A DNA stretch of 64,000 nucleotides from Methanolobus sediminis (GTDB lineage Archaea; Halobacteriota; Methanosarcinia; Methanosarcinales; Methanosarcinaceae), in the NCBI RefSeq assembly GCF_031312595.1, contig NZ_CP133592.1, positions 2,542,001 to 2,606,000 of the forward strand. The letters run 5' to 3'. Each line of letters opens with the position of its first letter. Within the stretch, counting starts at the first letter, position 1. A program made the translations under genes and the position numbers. Of this stretch, positions 46,448-55,148 are shown in pieces. The notes below the pieces were generated by a model, which worked only from the letters and a program-made list of their open reading frames with translations, was not told the DNA's origin and did not search any database.

Positions 46448-47296
46448 ATGCCACATATCATGGAAATTCTTGGAAAGGCCAGAGTTGTTGTAGAAAATGG
46501 AGAGATCACTGAAGTTGGAGAACCTTTGATCGGCTGGTGTCCCATATTTGAAAAGGCTCGTGGCATAACTGAGATCACAAAGGAAGAGATCAGAAAGAAT
46601 ATGGAGTTCCGAATAAAGGATTTCGGTCTCTTCACAAACAAACGTCAGCTAGATATGGATATTTTCGTAGGTTTTGGTGCATCCGAGACAATGATGACAG
46701 GACTTACCAGTGGTCTGCTGGATACAACTGTCACTGCATGTGATGGTGCAGGGACTGTAATTTCCAATAATCCAAATCTTGTTCAGGGAATGGGTGCACG
46801 TATATCGGGTCTTGTTGAAACAGAACCTATAGATGAGACCATAAACGGAATTAGTGAACGTGGTGGAATTGTCCTTGACCCTTCAACTGCCAGGGTCGAC
46901 CCGGTGGCAGGAGTCAGGAAAGCTGCACAGCTTGGTTACAGAAAAATAGCTGTTACCGTTGTTTTCCCGGAAACTGCAAAAGAGCTGCGTGAGGTTGAAA
47001 AGGAACTTGACCTTGAGCTTGTGATCATAGGTGCACACGTTACAGGTATTAACAGACAGGCAGCACAGGATCTGATTGACAATACTGATATTGTGACAAG
47101 TTGTGCTTCAAAAAATATACGTGAACTTGTAAAACCACTGGTTCAGGTTGGCAGTGCAGTTCCTCTTTTTGGACTTACACAGCGTGGAAAGGAATTGCTT
47201 CTGGAAAGGGCAAAGGAAGTGGATTCACCTCTGTTTGTCAGTTCTGCAAAGCTTCCCTCATTGCCTGAAGCAAAACAGCCAAAAGAACTGGTCTGA
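46448..47296 (+). CDS. Methanogenesis marker protein 8 (DUF2099)
   Basis: About 282 residues matching the family confined to methanogens and relatives: HIMEILGKARVVVENGEITE, IGWCPIFEKARGITEITKE, FVGFGASETMMTGL, ACDGAGTVISNNPNLVQGMG and LDPSTARVDPVAGVRKAAQLG. The exact biochemical role is not established, but its distribution follows methyl-coenzyme M reductase. It starts 39 bases after the phenylacetate-CoA ligase gene, with AAGGTGA at the right distance, and ends in a hairpin plus T tract. This is the clearest taxonomic marker in the window. Confidence 0.9.
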   Translation: MPHIMEILGKARVVVENGEITEVGEPLIGWCPIFEKARGITEITKEEIRKNMEFRIKDFGLFTNKRQLDMDIFVGFGASETMMTGLTSGLLDTTVTACDGAGTVISNNPNLVQGMGARISGLVETEPIDETINGISERGGIVLDPSTARVDPVAGVRKAAQLGYRKIAVTVVFPETAKELREVEKELDLELVIIGAHVTGINRQAAQDLIDNTDIVTSCASKNIRELVKPLVQVGSAVPLFGLTQRGKELLLERAKEVDSPLFVSSAKLPSLPEAKQPKELV

Positions 47297-47318
47297 TTAA
47301 CCAGCTTTCTTTTTTAAT
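47288..47318 (+). terminator. Hairpin terminator after marker 8
   Basis: CTGGT (47288-47292) pairs with ACCAG (47300-47304), then CTTTCTTTTTTAAT. The stem overlaps the stop codon. Confidence 0.5.
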
Positions 47319-47345
47319 ACTATTACTTTTTAGTTACCTGACATT

Positions 47346-47762
47346 TCATTTTTCCGGAATGTCAAGTTTATTTTTCTTCCTGTATGTCATTCCGTTAAAT
47401 ATTGCAACGATGTCTCCCTTATCATCAGTTATGTTAACGACGTAGGTTGATATCTTAGGGTTGATAGATGTTTCTTTTGCTTCTGCATAAAGAGTACCTT
47501 CTACAGCAGCTTTAACAAAGGATATATCGGCGTTGATGGCAACGGCAACTGTTCCATATGAATTTGATGCTGCAGCAAACGCCATATCTGCAAGTGTGAA
47601 AATTGCTCCACCGTGCACAGTACCCAGGATATTGTGATGTCTTTTTTCTATTTTCATCTCTGCTTTAGCATAGCCTTTTGAGACTTCAGTTAATTTCATT
47701 CCGGAATTTGATGCGAAACATTCCTGAGAAAAATAACTTTGGATATCATCCATGTTTTCCAT
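47346..47762 (-). CDS. PaaI family hotdog-fold thioesterase
   Basis: A 138-residue hotdog protein: GYAKAEMKIEKRHHNILGTV followed by HGGAIFTLADMAFAAASNSY, the PaaI signature with catalytic Asp, then ATYVVNITDDKGDIVAIFNG-like strands. PaaI enzymes hydrolyse aryl-CoA esters and rescue trapped CoA. Its position beside a phenylacetate-CoA ligase, on the other strand, is consistent with that job. The start ATG lies on the far side from the ligase, with divergent small-gene promoter upstream. Confidence 0.88.
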   Translation of the reverse strand: MENMDDIQSYFSQECFASNSGMKLTEVSKGYAKAEMKIEKRHHNILGTVHGGAIFTLADMAFAAASNSYGTVAVAINADISFVKAAVEGTLYAEAKETSINPKISTYVVNITDDKGDIVAIFNGMTYRKKNKLDIPEK

Positions 47763-47889
47763 ATAAACCCTCGTTTGAGTGATGTGTTCACCCAGTTTGT
47801 TTTCCTGATACTTATACTAGTTGTTAATTACTCATGGAATTGTTCGTATTATGCAAGTAGAACGATTAATCATGACAAATATGAGTAAG

Positions 47890-47898
47890 TTATATATA
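47890..47898 (+). promoter_or_regulatory. Strong TATA box of the 37-codon gene
   Basis: TTATATATA 31 bases upstream of the ATG at 47929, so transcription begins about 8 bases before translation. The short leader and the lack of a ribosome binding site suggest a near-leaderless mRNA. Confidence 0.55.
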
Positions 47899-47928
47899 CG
47901 AATACATACTAGTTTATCATGATAAAAC

Positions 47929-48042
47929 ATGACAGAATATTACGTTAATCGCAATACATACAGTTTTGGAACATTGTTCCTTTCAATGATGATCGCTCTT
48001 ATAACCTACTACTCATTCCTCAGCTACCACGGTGTAGTCTGA
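47929..48042 (+). CDS. Small membrane protein of 37 residues
   Basis: A short open frame starting MTEYYVNRNTYSFGTLFLS and ending YYSFLSYHGVV. It has a polar start, one hydrophobic helix (about residues 14-31), and a short tyrosine-rich tail. A strong TATA box sits 31 bases upstream and a very stable terminator-like hairpin 41 bases downstream, which together support a real short transcript. I do not recognise the protein. It could also be a regulatory RNA that happens to carry this frame. It is divergent from the PaaI gene. Confidence 0.55.
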   Translation: MTEYYVNRNTYSFGTLFLSMMIALITYYSFLSYHGVV

Positions 48043-48083
48043 TTTGTACCACAAAGGATTGGGTCTATGTGGGGTTAGTGTAG

Positions 48084-48129
48084 AAAAGAGTGTAAATGGA
48101 TGCTGCGGTCCATTTACTCTTTTCCCTTC
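48084..48129 (+). terminator. Strong hairpin terminator with pyrimidine tail
   Basis: AAAAGAGT and AAATGGA (48084-48100, interrupted by a 2-base bulge) pair with TCCATTTACTCTTTT (48109-48123), 15 base pairs in all, around an 8-base loop. TTTTCCCTTC follows. The rest of the 396-base gap to the next gene holds no supported frame. Confidence 0.7.
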
Positions 48130-48438
48130 GTATGCGTGTGATTTCTTCCTGTCATCTTTAACTTATTCTTGTTTTTTCTTTCAATCAAAGGTTGGAATAT
48201 ATCTTCTATATAAGTTTTGAGGTATTTTTGATTATTTTGCACACTCGTCATCGTATTTTTTAAACAATGGTGTCTAATTTCATATATATAATATTGTAAA
48301 AATAGAACTTTCTCAAATTTTAATCTATTTTGCAAAATATTTATATTACACGGGGTAATTGCTGCTATTTAACAGAACAAAAAAGATTGTAACTTTTAGA
48401 CATATCAAAAGGTGGAGCATTGAGTTGTCTGTATCCGT

Positions 48439-50127
48439 TTGTTTAAAGTGGCAATTAGAGTAGGGGTAATAGGTGTGCTAGGTAATGATAACTTAGATGA
48501 TGCTACGAATTATGACTCAATGGACATACCTGACTCGGTAAAAAGGGAATTATTTCAAAAAACAGCTCTTCTTTCCGGCTTGCTTCGATCAGTTCCTGAC
48601 CTTGTTTTTTTTAAAGATGCTGATGGTGTTTTTCTTTCGTGTAATGAAATGTTTTCCAGATATGTGGGCAAATCTGCCGGTGAGATTATAGGGAAAACCA
48701 GCCATGATATATTTGACAGAAACAGAGCTGATTTTTTCCGTTCCAATGACAGGAGAGTATTGGAGTCCGGTCACTCATATAAAAGTGTGGAATGGATAGA
48801 TCGTGCAGATGGAATGAGAATTCTTCTTGAAACATTTAAAGCTCCTCTATTCACAGAGGAACATGAACTCATTGGTGTGGTGGGCGTCGGTCGTGATATA
48901 ACAGAACGCAAACGCACAGAGGTCGAGTTACAGGAAAAGAAGAATGAACTATTCCAGATAGTGAATGGTAGTCCTATACCGGCTTTTGTGATCAACAAAG
49001 AGCACGATATCATATACTGGAACAAAGCCTGTGAGAATACAACAGGTATTAAGGCCAAAGATATAATAGGAACCAGAAACTCGTGGATGGCTTTCTATCA
49101 TAATAAGAGGCCGATACTTGCAGATCTGATAGTTGACAATTGCCTTAGTGATATAGAAAAAGCATATGGCAATAAAAAGTTGCAACCTTCTTTTGTAGAA
49201 GGTGGTTATCAGGCAGAAGACTATTTTGAAGCAATAGGCAAATGGCTACTTATAACTGCTGCTCCTTTAAGGGATCATAACAATAATATCATGGGAGCAA
49301 TTGAGACGCTCCAGGATGTAAGTCTCTCCAAACAGGCAGAGCAGGCAATGCTGGAAGCCAAAATGCTGGCAGAGAATACATCACGCACAAAAAGCGAGTT
49401 CCTCTGTAATATGAATCACGAACTCCGAACACCCCTGAATCTGATACTTGGATACGCAGATCTTCTTCTGGCTGAAGAGACTGGAACGCTGAGTGAAGAT
49501 CAAAGGCATTTTACTGAGATTATCAAGTTTGCAGGCTCCAGATTCCTTGACCTGGTTGACTCGTTGATATATATTGCGGAGATTGAAGAAGGGAAGATGG
49601 AGATCGATGTCGATCTGTTCTCATTGCCTAATCTCATGTCTGATATAAAGAGGATGCTGGTTTCTCAGGCACTCAAAAAAGGTGTAAATCTTGAGTTTGA
49701 TGTTGATCCTTCTGTAACAGTTATATATGCTGATAAGTCCAAGATAAAAACAATTTTACATCATCTTATCAGTAATGGAATAAAATTCACTCCTTCCGGG
49801 GGAACTGTTCTTGTCATTGTCAGGCAGAATAGGAATAATGAACTTCACCTGATTGTAAAAGATGATGGCATAGGTATATCGGAAGAAGACCAAAAGATAC
49901 TGTACAATGCTTTCGTACAGCTTGACTGGTCTCTTAATCGTAAATTTGAGGGTTCAGGACTTGGTTTGAGTATTGTGAAGAAATTTGTCGAAGTTCATGG
50001 CGGAACCATCTCTCTTGAGAGTAAACCTGGTGAAGGAAGCACATTTGAAGTTATATTACCACTGCCTTCTTCAGAAACCTTTGGTGTACTTGGAGATGTA
50101 TACAGCAGCACGAGATATACAGAGTAA
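48439..50127 (+). CDS. PAS sensor histidine kinase (two PAS domains)
   Basis: A soluble kinase of about 560 residues. PAS1 (about 38-165, SVPDLVFFKDADGVFLSCNE) and PAS2 (166-305, SPIPAFVINKEHDIIYWNKA, then CENTTGIKAKDIIGT and a RPILADLIVDNCL segment) are followed by HisKA with phospho-acceptor His in CNMNHELRTPLNLILGYAD and a HATPase (HHLISNGIKFTPSGG, DDGIGISEED, EGSGLGLSIVK). PAS1 resembles PAS3 of the eight-PAS kinase at 29902. The first in-frame start is TTG 48439; GTG 48448 is also possible. Stand-alone, convergent with the JAMM peptidase gene. Confidence 0.88.
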   Translation: MFKVAIRVGVIGVLGNDNLDDATNYDSMDIPDSVKRELFQKTALLSGLLRSVPDLVFFKDADGVFLSCNEMFSRYVGKSAGEIIGKTSHDIFDRNRADFFRSNDRRVLESGHSYKSVEWIDRADGMRILLETFKAPLFTEEHELIGVVGVGRDITERKRTEVELQEKKNELFQIVNGSPIPAFVINKEHDIIYWNKACENTTGIKAKDIIGTRNSWMAFYHNKRPILADLIVDNCLSDIEKAYGNKKLQPSFVEGGYQAEDYFEAIGKWLLITAAPLRDHNNNIMGAIETLQDVSLSKQAEQAMLEAKMLAENTSRTKSEFLCNMNHELRTPLNLILGYADLLLAEETGTLSEDQRHFTEIIKFAGSRFLDLVDSLIYIAEIEEGKMEIDVDLFSLPNLMSDIKRMLVSQALKKGVNLEFDVDPSVTVIYADKSKIKTILHHLISNGIKFTPSGGTVLVIVRQNRNNELHLIVKDDGIGISEEDQKILYNAFVQLDWSLNRKFEGSGLGLSIVKKFVEVHGGTISLESKPGEGSTFEVILPLPSSETFGVLGDVYSSTRYTE

Positions 50128-50140
50128 GTTGGGTCTGCTT

Positions 50141-50542
50141 TCAGAGAATCTCGTCATCTTCTATCTCTACATCAAGCACTTCCAGTCTGATCTCTTCCCC
50201 GCTGCCGTTAAAACATTTCCAGTTATCAGGCCCAAAAGGGTGGCCAACTATTATATGATGGTTCCCTGTTTTACTGAACAGCCTGAGATCAGCCTTTGAA
50301 GGTCTTATGATGGAACTTGGATGGCTGTGTACAGAACCAACTGCAGAGATATTTGGCATCATGAAGAGTTTAAGAACTGCATTGATTTCACTGGATTCGG
50401 TTCCGGGGAGTATAAGTACATCCGTAATAATTCCATCTTTTGTTTCCAAAAGGCCGGCAAATTCATTAGGGTAAGTCGACTTGCTGACCTCCATAATAAA
50501 ATCCAGAGTATCTCTGGCAATTCCCTTTATTGCTTCACTCAT
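50141..50542 (-). CDS. JAMM/MPN+ metalloprotease (PAD-1-like)
   Basis: A 133-residue minimal JAMM domain. The zinc motif H-x-H-x7-S-x2-D is seen as HSHPSSIIRPSKAD near residues 78-91, with the upstream catalytic Glu in NEFAGLLE (Glu27). Archaeal single-domain JAMM proteins remove ubiquitin-like SAMP modifiers or process sulfur-carrier proteins. Which of these applies here is not visible, and no SAMP gene is adjacent. The ATG is 143 bases from the divergent or upstream DUF92 gene end. Confidence 0.88.
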   Translation of the reverse strand: MSEAIKGIARDTLDFIMEVSKSTYPNEFAGLLETKDGIITDVLILPGTESSEINAVLKLFMMPNISAVGSVHSHPSSIIRPSKADLRLFSKTGNHHIIVGHPFGPDNWKCFNGSGEEIRLEVLDVEIEDDEIL

Positions 50543-50685
50543 CTTTAAATCTATACATGGAGAACATATAAATTTTTTGAGAACACTATTTTTGTGATGG
50601 GATTATGAGCATCGACCACTTTTTTAGCAATATGGAGTCCAAAACCATTTCTGCACTAAGTTAGAAAAAGATATTAGATTTTTAC

Positions 50686-52113
50686 TTAGTTAAGCAGGAG
50701 ATAGATTATTCCTGAAACAATAGCTCCTGCAAATGTCGCAACAAAATTGACACCACTGTTTGAAAGCATACCACGCTTCTGAAGTGTTGCACCTAGGAGG
50801 CTGTCAATATTTGTTCCAAGGAAACCACCAGCGGTTGTAATGGCTATTGCCATAGTTGCATTTTCAACCCGTCCAAAAAGAACGGGAAGCAGGCCAATTA
50901 CCATGGAACCGAGAAGTGCGGCTACTTCACCAAGTATGGTGACCGCTCCGTCAACACCTGCACGCGTTGGTTTCAGTGTGGTTATCATTATTGGTTGTGA
51001 ATGCGCGGTTGTTCCGATTTCACTTGCAAGAGTATCACCGGTTGCAGTAGCCACGGTACCGAGGTATGCAAATATTATCAGGTCTGCATATTGCGGATAT
51101 ATTCCATAGCATATCGCCAGAATCAGAGCTGCCATGCTGTTGCTGAACACATTCTCATAGCTTCTGACACCGCCTTTGGACTGTGCGAGTCCTATGGATT
51201 CTTTGTATCTGTACTTGTACTTAGTAAAGGCTCCTCCAAGTATGAAGAATGTCAACAGAAGAACGAACCAGAATAGTTCGCTGAATACAATTATCAAAAC
51301 TCCCAGGAGAGCAGCACTGAAAAGGGCCGAAAGATCAGCTATTCTTGTTTTGTATGCAAGATAACCCAATACAAGTGAGAACATCAATGCGAAGAACATC
51401 TGTTGTGGAGGTACGGAGTATCCGAAAGAGCTGAAAAGCCACATTGACATGCCCGAACCAAGTGGAACGGAGAGATTATTATCTATGTTTGATGGGATAG
51501 ATTCAAAGAGTGCTCCTGTTATGGAGCCTATTACCGCAAGGAAAAAGAGCATATTAAGATCAATGTCAATATTCTGCCAGTGTATGAGCCAGAGTCCGGC
51601 TAAATATGTTGTCAGTATTCCCACACCAAGCAGCACAATGCTGGAAGGGAGCAGACAGCACTCTTTTTCCTCAGCATTGGATTTGCAATGCAGGATCTGC
51701 AGTTGCTTGCGATGTCGTATGAAGTTTGCAGAACTTGTTCCAAAAGTTGATATTGCAATTGCACCAGCTATGACATATAATGGAAGTCTATACTGAGTAA
51801 ATTCCAGTAATGCACTTATCAGCATCAGGATGAATACGGATATTGCAAGGTTCTTTGCGCTTTTAAGTCCCTCATTAATTTTATCCGTGAGCATTTCCCT
51901 TGAGCCCGGAAGTGGTTTTTTATACAGATAACGGTTAAGAGGCCAGTCTTCAGGCAGGAATGTCAGTGCGAATATCATTAGAAAACTGAGGATTAGCAGA
52001 ATCTCAGAGCCGATAAATGGAAACAGAAGTATGAGGAAACCGAAAGCAGCATGAAGTAACTGCCTTCTGTATTCATGTTCCATGTTCTCAAATATCTTTG
52101 GTATGCCTGCCAT
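50686..52113 (-). CDS. DUF92 family polytopic membrane protein
   Basis: About 475 residues and roughly thirteen hydrophobic segments. The C-terminal half matches DUF92/TIGR00297 (GVRSYENVFSNSMAALILA; TVATATGDTLASEIGTTA; TTLKPTRAGVDGAVTILGE; GGFLGTNIDSLLGATLQ), related to plant VTE6 phytyl-phosphate kinase. The N-terminal half resembles a CTP-dependent prenol kinase/cytidylyltransferase core (EYRRQLLHAAFGFLILLFPF). In archaea a role in isoprenoid alcohol or lipid-precursor phosphorylation is plausible but unproven. ATG 52113 used; ATG 52083 is possible. The 355-base gap upstream contains promoters for both directions. Confidence 0.8.
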   Translation of the reverse strand: MAGIPKIFENMEHEYRRQLLHAAFGFLILLFPFIGSEILLILSFLMIFALTFLPEDWPLNRYLYKKPLPGSREMLTDKINEGLKSAKNLAISVFILMLISALLEFTQYRLPLYVIAGAIAISTFGTSSANFIRHRKQLQILHCKSNAEEKECCLLPSSIVLLGVGILTTYLAGLWLIHWQNIDIDLNMLFFLAVIGSITGALFESIPSNIDNNLSVPLGSGMSMWLFSSFGYSVPPQQMFFALMFSLVLGYLAYKTRIADLSALFSAALLGVLIIVFSELFWFVLLLTFFILGGAFTKYKYRYKESIGLAQSKGGVRSYENVFSNSMAALILAICYGIYPQYADLIIFAYLGTVATATGDTLASEIGTTAHSQPIMITTLKPTRAGVDGAVTILGEVAALLGSMVIGLLPVLFGRVENATMAIAITTAGGFLGTNIDSLLGATLQKRGMLSNSGVNFVATFAGAIVSGIIYLLLN

Positions 52114-52285
52114 ATTAATCGCTGGTATTTTGCATAATGATTTATGATTTGTTTTGTATTTCAGATAATATTAAAGCTATATATTGATAATGATTATTCC
52201 ATTATTATAATATTAATATATTTTCCTGTTCGTCTCGGTTTTTGTCGTCGTTATTTTCCGAAAAACAACTACAGCAGAATCATGT

Positions 52286-52299
52286 CATGTTATTACATG
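52286..52299. promoter_or_regulatory. Operator-like inverted repeat upstream of the XRE-cupin operon
   Basis: CATGT and ACATG separated by TATT, 14 bases upstream of the TATA box. A possible binding site for the XRE-cupin regulator encoded next. Confidence 0.3.
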
Positions 52300-52312
52300 G
52301 CACATTATAAAC

Positions 52313-52322
52313 AAATATATTA
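52313..52322 (+). promoter_or_regulatory. TATA box of the XRE-acyl-CoA synthetase-oxidoreductase operon
   Basis: AAATATATTA about 155 bases before the first gene. Transcription should begin near 52345, giving a leader of around 125 bases with an embedded hairpin. Confidence 0.5.
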
Positions 52323-52368
52323 AAATAATAGTAACTCTTAAACTCACAGACCTATCTGGAGAATACCG

Positions 52369-52387
52369 GGGAGCAGACTCCCTTTTT
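52369..52387 (+). promoter_or_regulatory. Attenuator-like hairpin in the operon leader
   Basis: GGGAG-CAGA-CTCCC followed at once by TTTTT, about 25 bases after the predicted transcription start and 82 bases before the first start codon. It looks like an intrinsic terminator inside a leader rather than at a gene end. Confidence 0.45.
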
Positions 52388-52468
52388 GAGATTAAATGCC
52401 GCTTTTTGCACTGGCAATCTGCGAAGTTTTTCTTTTGTATTCATATGGCCATTTAGGAAGGTGTTTCT

Positions 52469-53023
52469 ATGCAGGAAAAGATCAAAGAAATTGCAGCCCG
52501 TGTAAGGGAATTACGTGATATTTCCGATATTTCCATTGAGGAAATGGCCGGAAAGCTGGCATTGTCCGTTGACACTTATTCTAAGTATGAGGGTGGAGAG
52601 GAGGATATACCTGCAAGCGTTCTTCTTGAGATCGCCCAGAATCTGAATGTAGATATGTCAGTACTTCTCACCGGAGAAGCCCCAAGGATGCGTGTTTTCT
52701 CAGTCACCCGTAAGGATAAGGGTGTAAGTGCAGAACGTCGCAAGGATTACAAGTACCAGAACATTGCTGCAAACTTTGCTCACAAGAAGGCTGAGCCTTT
52801 TGTTGTAAGGGTTGACCCTAAACCGGAAGGCACATCAATTTCAACCAACAGTCATCCTGGTCAGGAATTCGATTATGTCCTTGAGGGAACACTTAAAGTG
52901 GTCATCCACAACAACGAAATTGTCCTTGAAGAAGGCGATTCCATATTCTTTGATTCTGGCTATGAACATGGAATGCAGGCACTTGGTGGCAAACCAGCAA
53001 AGTTCCTGGCTGTGATATTGTAA
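52469..53023 (+). CDS. XRE-family regulator with C-terminal cupin domain
   Basis: A 184-residue one-component regulator. Residues 8-60 form an XRE helix-turn-helix ([34 protein letters not shown]), and residues 110-184 a cupin ([39 protein letters not shown]). In such proteins the cupin senses the pathway's small molecule. It is the first gene of the operon and sits 72 bases before the acyl-CoA synthetase, so it likely senses an acid or acyl-CoA and controls its own operon. RBS GGAAGG. Confidence 0.88.
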   Translation: MQEKIKEIAARVRELRDISDISIEEMAGKLALSVDTYSKYEGGEEDIPASVLLEIAQNLNVDMSVLLTGEAPRMRVFSVTRKDKGVSAERRKDYKYQNIAANFAHKKAEPFVVRVDPKPEGTSISTNSHPGQEFDYVLEGTLKVVIHNNEIVLEEGDSIFFDSGYEHGMQALGGKPAKFLAVIL

Positions 53024-53095
53024 ACTTATAATTGTAATTTTGACTTAAATTTCTGCTTAAACTTATGTTCAAACTTATACTTATTCGGAGGTATT

Positions 53096-54772
53096 ATGAC
53101 TTCATTACTTGAAAAATATGTTTCGCGTGTGGAATTTACGTCCTATGAGGACTTCAAAGCAAACTTCAAGATCAATATTCCTGATAACTTCAACTTCGCA
53201 TACGATGTTGTAGATGTCTATGCGGCAGAACAGCCTGATAAGAAGGCTCTTGTCTGGTGTGATGATAACGGTGAAGAAAAAATATTCACTTTCAAGGATC
53301 TCCAGTATTATAGTAATAAAACTGCAAATATGCTCAAGAGCCTTGGTGTAAGAAAAGGCGACAACGTAATGCTCATGCTCAAGAGCCGCTATGAATTCTG
53401 GTTCTGTATCCTTGCACTTCATAGAATTGGTGCCATTGCAGTTCCTGCAACCCACATGCTCACAAAGAAGGATGTTGTCTACAGGGTAGAGCGCGCAATT
53501 ATCAATACTGTAATATGTGCACCTGACGAAGGTATTCTTGATTATGTTGACGAGGCTTATGATGAGGTAAGCAGTATTCTTAAGAACCGCCTTGTAATTG
53601 GTCTTGAAAGAGAAGGATGGCTTGGTTTTACCGGGGAAATGGAAAAAGCATCCGAGGATTTTGAACGTCCGACAGGTGAAGAAGCAACATGCAACGATGA
53701 TATCCTGTTGAACTACTTCTCATCAGGAACCACCGGTTTCCCAAAGATGGTGCAGCACAGCTTTACCTATCCTCTTGCACACATTATAACAGCAAAGTAC
53801 TGGCAGAATGTAACAGATGAAGGTCTCCATTATACTGTTGCTGATTCCGGCTGGGCAAAATGTGTATGGGGTAAGATATACGGTCAGTGGATAGCAGGCA
53901 GTGCTGTTTTTGTATATGACTACGAGAGATTCAGTGCTGACAGGATGCTTGAGAACGCTATCAAGTACGGTGTAACAACATACTGTGCTCCACCAACAAT
54001 ATACAGATTCCTTATCAGGGAAGACCTGAGTAATTATGACTTCAGCTGCCTTAAGTACTGTGTAACAGCAGGAGAACCTCTGAACCCTGAAGTTTACGAT
54101 CAGTTCTACAAGATAACAGGTATGAAACTCATGGAGGGTTTCGGACAGACAGAAACAGTTGTCTCTGTTGCAACTTATCCCTGGCTTGAACCAAAACCAG
54201 GTTCAATGGGAAAACCCTCTCCTGAGTATGATATCATGCTCATTAACGGTGAGGGCAAACCATGTGAAGCAGGTGAAGAAGGAGAGATCTGCATTGACAC
54301 AAGTTTTGGAAACCCGCCGGGAATCTTTACCGGATACCGTTCAGATGAGGCACTTACTGCAAGGGTCTGGCATGACGGTTACTACCACACAGGTGACATG
54401 GCATGGAAAGATGAGGACGGTTACTACTGGTTCGTTGGCAGGGCTGACGATATCATAAAGACATCCGGTTACCGTGTTGGTCCTTTCGAAGTAGAGAGTG
54501 CACTTATTGAGCACCCTGCAGTTCTTGAATGTGCAATCACAGGTGTTCCTGATCCAGTAAGAGGACAGGTTATCAAGGCAACCATAGTTCTTACAAAGGA
54601 CTACACAGCCAGCGATGAGCTTAAGAAAGAACTCCAGGACCATGTAAAGAGAGTCACAGCACCTTACAAGTATCCACGTGTTGTGGAATTTGTTCCTGAA
54701 CTTCCAAAGACTATCAGTGGGAAGATAAGGCGTGTTGAGATTCGTGACCACGATCAGGAAGGTTCACAGTAA
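53096..54772 (+). CDS. Acyl-CoA synthetase (AMP-forming, medium/branched-chain type)
   Basis: A 558-residue adenylate-forming ligase activating a carboxylic acid to acyl-CoA. Motifs: [20 protein letters not shown] (phosphate loop), [51 protein letters not shown] and the catalytic lysine in [11 protein letters not shown] close relative from Methanosarcina acetivorans (Macs) is reported, from memory, to prefer 2-methylbutyrate and short branched acids. Placed before a 2-oxoacid:ferredoxin oxidoreductase, it suggests that branched or aromatic acids are activated and then reductively carboxylated to 2-oxo acids. RBS GGAGG. Confidence 0.9.
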   Translation: MTSLLEKYVSRVEFTSYEDFKANFKINIPDNFNFAYDVVDVYAAEQPDKKALVWCDDNGEEKIFTFKDLQYYSNKTANMLKSLGVRKGDNVMLMLKSRYEFWFCILALHRIGAIAVPATHMLTKKDVVYRVERAIINTVICAPDEGILDYVDEAYDEVSSILKNRLVIGLEREGWLGFTGEMEKASEDFERPTGEEATCNDDILLNYFSSGTTGFPKMVQHSFTYPLAHIITAKYWQNVTDEGLHYTVADSGWAKCVWGKIYGQWIAGSAVFVYDYERFSADRMLENAIKYGVTTYCAPPTIYRFLIREDLSNYDFSCLKYCVTAGEPLNPEVYDQFYKITGMKLMEGFGQTETVVSVATYPWLEPKPGSMGKPSPEYDIMLINGEGKPCEAGEEGEICIDTSFGNPPGIFTGYRSDEALTARVWHDGYYHTGDMAWKDEDGYYWFVGRADDIIKTSGYRVGPFEVESALIEHPAVLECAITGVPDPVRGQVIKATIVLTKDYTASDELKKELQDHVKRVTAPYKYPRVVEFVPELPKTISGKIRRVEIRDHDQEGSQ

Positions 54773-54800
54773 CCTTTCTTTTGTTTGCTTTTAATTTACT

Positions 54801-54868
54801 TCCCGGACCATAAAGTAGATAGATATTCAGTTTCTTTATGGAGTATTCCATCCGGGATATTATTTTTA
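54801..54868 (+). terminator. Composite hairpin between synthetase and oxidoreductase genes
   Basis: TCCCGGA (54801-54807) and CCATAAAG (54808-54815) are mirrored by CTTTATGG (54834-54841) and TCCGGGA (54851-54857), with a 9-base bulge, followed by TATTATTTTTAAA. It may terminate part of the transcript and set the ratio of synthetase to oxidoreductase. Confidence 0.45.
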
Positions 54869-54899
54869 AACGTTTAAACTTAAAATGAGGCTTTGAATT

Positions 54900-55133
54900 A
54901 TGTCAGGCAAAAAAGAACCATCCCCGGTTATTAATATCATAGAGTGTAAAGCCTGCGGACGTTGTATTGTAGCATGTCCCAAAGGTGTCCTGAAAATGAG
55001 TGACGATATCAACGAAAGAGGATACCATTACATAGAATATGCAGGTGAGGGCTGCACAGGTTGTGCCAACTGTTATTATACCTGTCCTGAGCCACTTGCC
55101 ATAGAGATACACATTCCGCTTAAGGACGATTGA
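54900..55133 (+). CDS. 2-oxoacid:ferredoxin oxidoreductase, ferredoxin-like (delta) subunit
   Basis: A 77-residue 2[4Fe-4S] protein: [17 protein letters not shown] and [17 protein letters not shown] give the two cluster motifs. It passes electrons between the catalytic subunit and ferredoxin. Followed after 15 bases by the alpha subunit, in the delta-alpha-beta/gamma order seen for VOR/KOR enzymes. The ATG has GAGG 9 bases upstream. Confidence 0.9.
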   Translation: MSGKKEPSPVINIIECKACGRCIVACPKGVLKMSDDINERGYHYIEYAGEGCTGCANCYYTCPEPLAIEIHIPLKDD

Positions 55134-55148
55134 ACTTAAGGTGAGAAA

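Noticed and set aside
48114-48335. Minus-strand frame of 73 codons
   Set aside because: It overlaps the strong terminator hairpin, is Lys/Asn-rich by AT bias and lacks a ribosome binding site.
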